In this document: piece after piece, positions 57,923 through 64,000 of the stretch
How the letters are laid out: each line of letters opens with the position of its first letter
Position numbering within the stretch: position 1 is the stretch's first letter
DNA from: Nocardioides sp. CER19
GTDB lineage: Bacteria; Actinomycetota; Actinomycetes; Propionibacteriales; Nocardioidaceae
Length of the DNA stretch: 64,000 nucleotides
Reading direction: 5' to 3'
NCBI RefSeq assembly: GCF_029846275.1
Contig: NZ_JARVWS010000001.1
Span: forward strand, 682,001-746,000
Made by a program: the position numbers and the translations under genes
The notes under the pieces: generated by a model
Database searches by the model: none
Seen by the model: only the letters and a program-made list of their open reading frames with translations
What the model was told of the DNA's origin: nothing

Positions 57923-60909
57923 TGATCGCCGAACTCTCTCAACAAAGGGCAGGCGCGATCACCGCCTCACCAGGGATCATGGAGGACGTGGCCAATGCCG
58001 ACCGGATCCTGATCGGACGCGACGCCGAGCTCGAGGAACTGTCCTCGCTGCTCGGCGTCGGCGTCGTTCGTGACGCCGTCACCGGCGCCGACTCGGTCCG
58101 CCAGCACGTCCTCCTCGCCGGCGACGCCGGCGTCGGCAAGACCCGCCTGCTCCAGGAGCTCGCCGCGCTCGCCTCCACCCGCGGTTGGCAGGCGTACGCC
58201 GGCCACTGCCTCGACTTCGGCGACAGCGCGCTGCCCTACCTCCCGTTCTCGGAGATCCTCGACCGCCTCATGACGCAGCTCCCCGATGTGGTCGAGCGCG
58301 TCAGCACCAGCCACCCTGCTCTCTCCCGCCTCCTGCCGACCGGCCGGGAGACCGCCCCCGACGCTCGGGCCGACACCGTCGACCGCGGCCAGCTCTTCGC
58401 CGCGGTGCACGCCCTGCTCGAGGCCCTCTCCGACAAGGCGCCGGCCCTCGTCGTCATCGAGGACGCCCACTGGGCGGACCAGTCCACCCGCGACCTTCTC
58501 ACCTACCTCTTCACCCGACCGTTCGCCGGACCCGTCGCCCTGGTCGCGTCCTACCGCGCCGACGACCTGCACCGGCGCCACCCGCTGCGTCGCCAGGTCG
58601 CCGAGTGGGCCCGCCTCGGCGCCGTCGGCCGCGTCGTCCTCGACCCGCTCGGCGACGACCAGGTCCGTGCGCTCGTCGCCTTCCTCGACCCCGCGGTTCG
58701 CGGCGCCGACCGGGAGGACATCGTCGCCCGCGCCGAGGGCAACGCGTTCTTCGTCGAGGAGCTCGTCGGAGCGGCGGGCGGCCCCGGTCACTGGATCCCC
58801 GACGAGCTCGCCGACGTCCTGCTCGTCCGCCTCGATCGGCTCGACGAGACGACGCGCACCGTCGTCCGGACCGCGTCGGTCGCCGGGCGTCGCGTCGGCC
58901 ACGAGCTCCTCGCCGCCGTCGTCGGGCTCGAGGCACCGGCCCTCGACGAGGCGTTGCGCCACGCGGTCGAGTCCCACGTGCTCGTCGCGGGTGAGGGCGC
59001 GTACTGGTTCCGCCACGCGCTCCTCGGCGAGGCCGTCTATGACGACCTGTTGCCGGGCGAGCGGGTCCGGCTGCACGGGCAGTTCGCCGCGGCCCTGGCC
59101 GACTGCGGCGGACGCGAGTCCCCGCTCGGCTCCGCCGCGGAGCTGGCCCGCCACGCCCGGCTCGCCCTCGACCTCGACACGGCACTGGTCGCGAGCGTCC
59201 GCGCCGGCGACGAGGCCGCCGCGGTGGGCGGCCCCGACGAGGCGGCCCATCACTACGAGCGCGCCCTGGTCCTGCTCGGCGAGCGGCCGGTGCCCGACGG
59301 CGTCTCGCCGGCCCGGGTCGTCGAGGCCTGCGTCGTGGCGCTCACGACGGCCGGACGACCGGACCGGGCCGCCCGGATAGCGGAGGAGCAGCTGGAACGG
59401 CTGCCCGCCGACACGCCGCCGGGCGACCGGGCGCGGATCCTCACCGCAGCCGCGATGGCCGTCGGCATCATCGACAACGCCGAGCTGGACCCGCTCGACG
59501 CCTCCGACCGCGCGCTCGCTCTGGTGCCCGACGGCGACCCGGTGCTGCGCGCCCGCGTGCTCGCCGACCGTGCGCTGCTGCTGCACTGGCGCGGCTCCAC
59601 CGCCGACGCGCAGATCGCCGGCGCCGAGGCCCTGGCGCTCGCCGAGCGGCACGACCAGCCGGCGATCGCCTCGGCCGCTGCGACGACGCTGACCGCCCTG
59701 GGCAAGTCCGGCGACCCCACCCAGCTGCGGGCCGCGCTCCAGGCGGTCATCGACCGGGCGGTCGCCAGCGGCGCGCTCACCCCTGAGCTGCAGGGCCGCT
59801 TCCTGCTTGCCCGCTCCTACGAGGACTGGGGCGAGTGGCCGGCCGCCGAAGCCGCGTTCCGGGCCGGCGTCGAGCGCTCGGAGGCGGCGGGACAGCCCTG
59901 GGCGCCGTACGGCTTCGAGCCGCGGCAGCAGCTCGCGTGGGTGCTCTACGTGGTCGGGCGCTGGGACGAGGCGCTCGACCTCGTCAAGATCGCCCGCCCC
60001 GGCTCGCCGCCCGTGCCGTACGCCGCCCTCGACGCGATCCGTCAGTCGATCCGTCAGGGACGCGGTGAGAAGGTGCCGCGCCGGCTCCACCGCGACACCT
60101 GGGAGAGCGACGGGATCGTCCCGGTGTTCAGCGCGGCGACCGAGATGATCGCGGCCGGACGCGCCGGGGCACCCCGCGAGGCGGTCGTCGTCTACGACGA
60201 GGTGGTCGCGCTGCTGTCGCGGTTGTGGCACCCGTGGTTCGTCGCTCGACTGCGGCTGGCAGCGGTCGCGCTCGGCGTGCTCGCCGACGCGATGCCGAGC
60301 ATGGCCGCCGCCGAGCGGGCCGCGCTGCTGCCCGACATCGAGCGACTGGCGTCCGACGGCGCGACGGTGATCGCGACCTACGACGACGCCCGTGGCTGGG
60401 GGCCGGAGGGGCAGGCGTGGGAGGCGCGACTGACCGCGGAGGCGCTCCGCGCCCGGTGGCTCGCCGGAGCGGAGATCGACCCGGCCGAGCTGGTGGGGGC
60501 GTGGCGGGAGGCCGAACGGAGCTTCGCGACGTTCGGGCACGTCATCGAGACCGCCACCGTCCGCGTGGCCCTGGCCGGCATCCTCCGCGCGACCGGCGAC
60601 ACCGCCGGCGCCGCCCAGGCCGCCGAGCTCGCCCGCGCGGCGGCCCGGGAGCTGGGCGCGCGGCCGCTCCTGGACGCGCTGGGCTCACCGGCGACCCGGG
60701 TCGACCCCGCGGGTAGTGATGCGCTGACCCGCCGGGAGGCCGAGATCCTCGCCCTCGTCGCCGACGGCCGCACCAACGGCGAGATCGGCAAGCTGCTCTT
60801 CATCAGCACCAAGACCGTCTCGGTGCACGTCTCCAACATCCTCGCCAAGCTCGGTGCCTCCGGGCGGACCGAGGCGGCGGCCATCGCGCGGCGGCGGGGT
60901 CTCGTCTGA
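57922..60909 (+). CDS. LAL-type LuxR regulator (large ATP-binding), copy 2
   Basis: 995 residues from ATG 57922, overlapping the TGA of the small gene; ATG 57979 or GTG 57988 are alternatives that better match copy 1. Walker A GDAGVGKTRLLQE, Walker B LVVIEDAHWADQSTRDLL, and a C-terminal LuxR helix-turn-helix (LTRREAEILALVADGRTNGEIGKLLFISTKT) match copy 1 closely, including the DNA-contacting helix. The two may regulate overlapping genes. A nested palindrome follows 3 bp after the stop. Confidence 0.92.
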   Translation: MIAELSQQRAGAITASPGIMEDVANADRILIGRDAELEELSSLLGVGVVRDAVTGADSVRQHVLLAGDAGVGKTRLLQELAALASTRGWQAYAGHCLDFGDSALPYLPFSEILDRLMTQLPDVVERVSTSHPALSRLLPTGRETAPDARADTVDRGQLFAAVHALLEALSDKAPALVVIEDAHWADQSTRDLLTYLFTRPFAGPVALVASYRADDLHRRHPLRRQVAEWARLGAVGRVVLDPLGDDQVRALVAFLDPAVRGADREDIVARAEGNAFFVEELVGAAGGPGHWIPDELADVLLVRLDRLDETTRTVVRTASVAGRRVGHELLAAVVGLEAPALDEALRHAVESHVLVAGEGAYWFRHALLGEAVYDDLLPGERVRLHGQFAAALADCGGRESPLGSAAELARHARLALDLDTALVASVRAGDEAAAVGGPDEAAHHYERALVLLGERPVPDGVSPARVVEACVVALTTAGRPDRAARIAEEQLERLPADTPPGDRARILTAAAMAVGIIDNAELDPLDASDRALALVPDGDPVLRARVLADRALLLHWRGSTADAQIAGAEALALAERHDQPAIASAAATTLTALGKSGDPTQLRAALQAVIDRAVASGALTPELQGRFLLARSYEDWGEWPAAEAAFRAGVERSEAAGQPWAPYGFEPRQQLAWVLYVVGRWDEALDLVKIARPGSPPVPYAALDAIRQSIRQGRGEKVPRRLHRDTWESDGIVPVFSAATEMIAAGRAGAPREAVVVYDEVVALLSRLWHPWFVARLRLAAVALGVLADAMPSMAAAERAALLPDIERLASDGATVIATYDDARGWGPEGQAWEARLTAEALRARWLAGAEIDPAELVGAWREAERSFATFGHVIETATVRVALAGILRATGDTAGAAQAAELARAAARELGARPLLDALGSPATRVDPAGSDALTRREAEILALVADGRTNGEIGKLLFISTKTVSVHVSNILAKLGASGRTEAAAIARRRGLV

Positions 60910-60911
60910 CG

Positions 60912-60997
60912 GTTCATCGAGGTATGCAGGGAAATGCGCACTTCCCGTGCGGAGCTCCGCGCGGGAAGTGACGACTCGGCTGCATACCTCGATGAAC
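60912..60997. repeat. Nested palindrome after the second LAL gene
   Basis: Outer arms 60912-60929 and 60980-60997 are perfect 18-bp inverted repeats (GTTCATCGAGGTATGCAG). Inside, CACTTCCCG (60939-60947) pairs with CGGGAAGTG (60962-60970), around the 12-bp palindrome GCGGAGCTCCGC (60949-60960). It lies between convergent LAL and LysE genes and may terminate both, but its nested form is unusual. Confidence 0.88.
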
Positions 60998-61028
60998 AGA
61001 CGGCCGGACGCGCCCCCGCCCCCCTGGC

Positions 61029-61670
61029 TCAGGACCCGTGGCTCGCGGTGGCCAGCGTCGCACCGAGGCCGATCATCATGACCCCGCCCGTGGCGCCGAG
61101 GTGGTCGAGCCGCTTCGGCTCACGGGCGAACCAGTCGCGCGCCTTGCCGGCCGCGAGCGCCCAGCACGAGTCGGACGCGCAGGCCAGGACGCCGAAGACC
61201 AGCCCGAGGAGCAGGAGCTGCGGGGCCGTGGTGGCGTGGTCGTCGACGAACTGGGGGAGGAAGGCGGCGAAGAAGACGATCGTCTTCGGGTTCGTGGCGC
61301 CCACGACCAGGCCGGTGCGGACGGAGTCCCACGACGTCGTCGGGTGTGGGGCCGTCTCGACGTCGAGCGCGAGCCGGGCGTCGCCACGGTGCCGGATCGC
61401 CTGCACGCCGAGATAGACGACGTACGCCGCCCCGGCGAGCTTGAGCAGTGTGAACGCCTCCGCCGACGCGGCCACGAGCGCGCCCAGCCCGATCGCGACG
61501 CCGACCACCTGCACGGTGAGGCCGAGCGCGTTGCCGACCACGGAGAGCAGGGCGTCCCGGCGGCCCACCGTCAGCGCGCGGCCGAGCGTGAAGAGCAGGC
61601 TCGGACCCGGCACCTGGATGAAGAGGATCGAGGCGACGAGGAAGCCGGCGAACTGGCTGAGCGAGGGCAC
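61029..61670 (-). CDS. LysE/RhtB-family amino acid exporter
   Basis: 213 residues from GTG 61670 (VPSLSQFAGFLVASILF), which gives the standard family length. About six membrane segments. Family features: GPSLLFTLGRALTVGRRDAL near the start and GATNPKTIVFFAAFLPQF in the middle. It exports amino acids or similar metabolites. A longer in-frame extension to 61805 would pass through 12-bp tandem repeats and give an Arg/His-rich leader, which I reject. Confidence 0.87.
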   Translation of the reverse strand: MPSLSQFAGFLVASILFIQVPGPSLLFTLGRALTVGRRDALLSVVGNALGLTVQVVGVAIGLGALVAASAEAFTLLKLAGAAYVVYLGVQAIRHRGDARLALDVETAPHPTTSWDSVRTGLVVGATNPKTIVFFAAFLPQFVDDHATTAPQLLLLGLVFGVLACASDSCWALAAGKARDWFAREPKRLDHLGATGGVMMIGLGATLATASHGS

Positions 61671-61707
61671 CTCAGGATTGTCCCGCGCGCCGGCGCCGAC
61701 CGCACGT

Positions 61708-61767
61708 CGATAAGCACGCCGATAAGCACGCCGATGACTATGCCGACGAGTATGCCGACGAGTATGC
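61708..61767. repeat. 12-bp tandem repeat upstream of the LysE gene
   Basis: Five exact-length 12-bp units: CGATAAGCACGC twice, CGATGACTATGC once, CGACGAGTATGC twice, then a partial copy. It is AT-richer than its surroundings and lies 38-97 bp upstream of the LysE start, within the likely promoter. Unit number changes could alter expression. Confidence 0.85.
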
Positions 61768-61843
61768 CGATGAGCCTCGCCGGTCCTTGACGGATCTGCA
61801 CACAATGGTGCCGCACCCTCGGACCGGCTCGGAAGGACGTCAG

Positions 61844-62383
61844 GTGACCTCGGACGAGAAGCACCCGATCGCTGCGGGATTCGTCGCGCTGGTCGCCGTC
61901 GGCCTCGCGGTGGGACTGCTGCTCGGCGTCGTCACCCTGGTCGCCACCCGCGTCGCGGGGCTCGGTGGCAGCAGCGACACGGCGGCCGCCGACAGCGGCC
62001 CCTCGCTCTACCTCCCCACGCCCGTGCCGACCAGCTCGAGTGCTGCCGCGGTCGACCAGCCGGGGGCGGCGCAGTCGTCGTCGGCGGCGCCGACGACGAC
62101 CGCGCCCGCCAAGAAGATCACCCTCCAGGCCGGGTCGGCCTCGGTCGCGTCGATGCAGCGCATCGACCTCTCCGGCACCTATCCCGGCGGCGAGGGCTCG
62201 GTGCTGCAGGTGCAGCGCCTCGGTGACGGGAAGAAGTGGGAGGACTTCCCGGTCACCGCCGCCGTGTCGGGCGAGACGTTCTCGACCTACGTGCAGACGG
62301 GCCGGTCGGGCGTCCAGCAGTTCCGGGTCCGCGACTCCGACAGCGGCATGGTCTCCAACGTCGTCTCCGTGACCGTCCGCTGA
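61844..62383 (+). CDS. Membrane-anchored exported protein with Ser/Thr-rich linker
   Basis: 179 residues from GTG 61844, with GGAAGGA six bases upstream. One membrane helix (about 9-34), then a linker of Ser/Ala/Thr/Pro (TSSSAAAVDQ, SSAAPTTTAPAKK), then a C-terminal beta-rich domain (LQAGSASVASMQRIDLSGTY, GEGSVLQVQRL) that looks Ig-like. The domain would lie outside the membrane. No family known. Convergent with the aldo/keto reductase, seven bases between. Confidence 0.72.
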   Translation: MTSDEKHPIAAGFVALVAVGLAVGLLLGVVTLVATRVAGLGGSSDTAAADSGPSLYLPTPVPTSSSAAAVDQPGAAQSSSAAPTTTAPAKKITLQAGSASVASMQRIDLSGTYPGGEGSVLQVQRLGDGKKWEDFPVTAAVSGETFSTYVQTGRSGVQQFRVRDSDSGMVSNVVSVTVR

Positions 62384-62390
62384 CCGGCGG

Positions 62391-63242
62391 TCAGGCGCCC
62401 GGGATCCAGTCCATGGTGTCGGGGTGGGCGCCCGTGCGCCCGGCCTCGCCCTTGTCGAGGGCGCTGATCGCGGCGACCTGCTCGGACGTGAGCGCGAAGT
62501 CGAAGACCTCGAAGTTCTCCTGCAGCCGCTCGCGGTGGGTCGACTTGGGGAAGACGATGTCGCCTCGGTCCAGGTGCCACCGCAGCACGACCTGGGCCGG
62601 CGACTTCCCGAGCTCCGACGCGATCGCGGTGATGACCGGGTCGGTCAGCTCGCCGCCACCCTGGCCGAGCGGCGACCAGCCCTCGACGAGTGCCCCGTGC
62701 CGCCGCGTCGCCGCGCGGGTCTCCTCGTTGCCGAAGTAGGGGTGCACCTCCACCTGGTTCACCACGGGTACGACGCCGGTCTCGGCGACGATCCGGTCCA
62801 GGTGCGCCGGCTGGAAGTTGGAGACCCCGATCGACGTGGTCAGCCCCTCGTCCTGGAGTTCGACGAGCGCCTGCCAGGTGGACACGAAGTCGCCGTCGTA
62901 CCGTGTCGGGAGGGGCCAGTGGATGAGGAAGAGGTCGACGTTGTCGAGGCCGAGCCGGTCGAGTGACTCGCGGAGGGACCGCTTGGCGTCGTCGAGCCGG
63001 TGGAGGCCGTTGTTGAGCTTGGTGGTGACGTAGAAGTCGTCGCGCGCGAGACCGGAGGACTTGAGCGCGGCCCCGACGCCGGCTTCGTTGCCGTACATCT
63101 GGGCGGTGTCGACGTGCCGGTAGCCGATCTCGAGCGCCTCGCCGACGACACGCTCGGCGTCCTGGGCGGGCACCTGCCACACGCCGAGGCCGAACTGCGG
63201 GATGGTCGTGGAGTCGCTGAGGGTCAAGGAGGGAACGGTCAT
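62391..63242 (-). CDS. Aldo/keto reductase
   Basis: 283 residues from ATG 63242. Catalytic tetrad: Asp in VDTAQMYGNE with the Tyr, Lys in TTKLNN, His in LIHWPLP. Further motifs GVSNFQPAHL and the cofactor-binding FPKSTHRERLQEN. NADPH-dependent reduction of aldehydes or ketones; resembles 2,5-diketo-gluconate reductase-type members. The longer extension is not supported. Confidence 0.93.
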   Translation of the reverse strand: MTVPSLTLSDSTTIPQFGLGVWQVPAQDAERVVGEALEIGYRHVDTAQMYGNEAGVGAALKSSGLARDDFYVTTKLNNGLHRLDDAKRSLRESLDRLGLDNVDLFLIHWPLPTRYDGDFVSTWQALVELQDEGLTTSIGVSNFQPAHLDRIVAETGVVPVVNQVEVHPYFGNEETRAATRRHGALVEGWSPLGQGGGELTDPVITAIASELGKSPAQVVLRWHLDRGDIVFPKSTHRERLQENFEVFDFALTSEQVAAISALDKGEAGRTGAHPDTMDWIPGA

Positions 63243-63305
63243 GCTTGTCGATAACCGACACGGGACGGGTCTATTCCGTCCGCGGGTGGCGGGTGGACGC
63301 GCATC

Positions 63306-63791
63306 GTGACCCCGGGCGAACCGACCGCGCCGCTCGAGCGGCCGCACTACACCGACTACGACACCCGCCTGGCGGCGTACGTCGTGGTCGTGCGCGACGA
63401 CCGGGTGCTGCTCGCCCTGTGGAACGACGAGGAGCGCCGACGTTGGACGCTGCCCGGCGGCGGGGTCGAGCTGCAGGAGACCACCGCTGAGGGCGCGGTC
63501 CGTGAGGCCCGCGAGGAGACGGGGTACGACGTCGAGCTGACCGGCCTGCTCGGGATCGAGACCGACGTCTTCTCGGCCGAGCAGCGGACCCGCGGCGCTG
63601 CGCGTGACAGCGGTCGACCGCTCAAGGCCGTCCGGGTCTTCTACTCGGCTCGTATCGTGGGAGGTCGGCTCACCGACGAGACCGGCGGCAGCACCGACGA
63701 GGCCCGCTGGTTCCCGCTGTCGGAGGTCCCCGACCTCCCGCGGGTCTCGATGGTGGACACCGGCCTCGCTTTCCTCTCCGAACGGGAATGA
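63306..63791 (+). CDS. NUDIX hydrolase
   Basis: 161 residues from GTG 63306. The Nudix box is complete (GGVELQETTAEGAVREAREE followed by TGYD), so Mg-dependent pyrophosphohydrolase activity is expected. Long insertion between box and C-terminal strand. Substrate unknown; nucleotide sugars or oxidised nucleotides are typical. Next gene downstream is dnaK, with the HspR operator between. Confidence 0.92.
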   Translation: MTPGEPTAPLERPHYTDYDTRLAAYVVVVRDDRVLLALWNDEERRRWTLPGGGVELQETTAEGAVREAREETGYDVELTGLLGIETDVFSAEQRTRGAARDSGRPLKAVRVFYSARIVGGRLTDETGGSTDEARWFPLSEVPDLPRVSMVDTGLAFLSERE

Positions 63792-63826
63792 TCGTCCACT
63801 GACCTTCGTTGAGCCGTATGAATGAA

Positions 63827-63847
63827 GTTGAGTTGAAGCGACTCAAG
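63827..63847. promoter_or_regulatory. HAIR element (HspR operator) ahead of dnaK
   Basis: GTTGAGT (63827-63833), seven bases, ACTCAAG (63841-63847). This matches the HAIR consensus CTTGAGT-N7-ACTCAAG at 13 of 14 positions. HspR represses the dnaK operon until heat shock. A second GTTGAG word occurs at 63808 region. Confidence 0.88.
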
Positions 63848-63934
63848 TATTTTGTCAGACTCGTGACGGCCGCCAAGATGGCGTCGCAGAACCTTTCTTG
63901 GCAAGCAGTCCCTGCAGCAACGGAGGAGCAACAC

Positions 63935-64000
63935 CATGGCACGTGCGGTCGGTATCGACCTCGGCACGACGAACAGCGTCGTCGCCGTCCTGGAGGGCGG
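63935..64000 (+). CDS. dnaK: Molecular chaperone DnaK, N-terminal start (partial)
   Basis: The first 22 codons are in the window: MARAVGIDLGTTNSVVAVLE, the invariant DnaK N-terminus with the ATPase phosphate-1 loop. CGGAGGAGC precedes ATG 63935. The rest lies beyond the window end. Heat-shock control by HspR is indicated by the HAIR element 87 bp upstream. Confidence 0.95.

Noticed and set aside
50525..60909. Antibiotic biosynthesis cluster suggested by LAL regulators and efflux pumps
   Set aside because: No polyketide, peptide synthetase or terpene genes are present between or near them.
61671..61805. N-terminal extension of the LysE exporter
   Set aside because: It would be encoded by the 12-bp tandem repeats and give an Arg/His-rich leader unlike the family.

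Overview
The window reads as chromosome of a high-GC actinobacterium, most likely Nocardioides or a close Propionibacteriales relative. This is inferred from very high GC, many GTG starts, ATGA/GTGA stop-start overlaps, leaderless TANNNT promoters, a Nocardioides-type palindromic repeat, and the gene families present. No phage, transposase, CRISPR array or integrase was seen. The order dcd, Fe-S reductase, dnaK recalls the mycobacterial Rv0321, Rv0338c, Rv0350 order (from memory).

Layout, left to right. 1-5.2 kb: amino-sugar uptake and catabolism operon (binding-protein tail, two permeases, NagZ-type GH3, ROK kinase, NagB). 5.3-12.8 kb: MFS exporter; PucR regulator divergent from a ferredoxin-reductase/fatty-acid-desaturase pair; acyl-CoA-dehydrogenase-like flavoenzyme divergent from an AhpD-like protein; GlsB-type membrane protein. 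12.8-13.25 kb: a 60-bp minisatellite. 13.3-24.6 kb: peptidase E, phosphoglucomutase, crotonase, MSMEG_6728-family protein, SDR, secreted GH43, large acyl-CoA dehydrogenase, degenerate metallophosphoesterase-like membrane protein, DUF2461, metallophosphoesterase. 24.65-27 kb: tRNA-Gly(CCC), GDSL hydrolase, dcd, PAP2 protein. 27-32 kb: iron-box-controlled siderophore uptake operon (binding lipoprotein, two permeases, ATPase, siderophore-interacting reductase). 32-36 kb: DUF4097 and ribbon-helix-helix pair with an operator array, then a sodium:solute symporter with two small proteins. 36.1-39.8 kb: EtfD-like Fe-S reductase with a long SLFD-repeat tail. 40-49 kb: glutamate-type dehydrogenase with a CRP-like site, succinate-semialdehyde-type dehydrogenase, small membrane proteins, MFS, Ig-like protein, M48 protease, and two malyl-CoA-lyase-like genes. 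49-61 kb: SPFH protein, DUF1992, and two paralogous giant LuxR (LAL) regulators around an MFS, an M20 peptidase, a RibD-like reductase and a nitroreductase. 61-64 kb: LysE exporter, anchored exported protein, aldo/keto reductase, NUDIX, and the start of dnaK behind an HspR (HAIR) operator.

Functional themes. The first operon would import and deaminate N-acetylglucosamine-type sugars. Several loci concern acyl-CoA metabolism (crotonase, acyl-CoA dehydrogenase, EtfD-like electron acceptor, malyl-CoA lyases). Four of their upstream regions carry a similar 12-bp palindrome (TACY, four variable bases, GGTA), suggesting one shared repressor; this is the most system-like new signal here. Other notable structure: the 60-bp minisatellite that reads alike on both strands, the SLFD array of the EtfD-like protein, the 11-bp operator array before the RHH gene, and a 10-bp tandem repeat holding nested stop and start codons.
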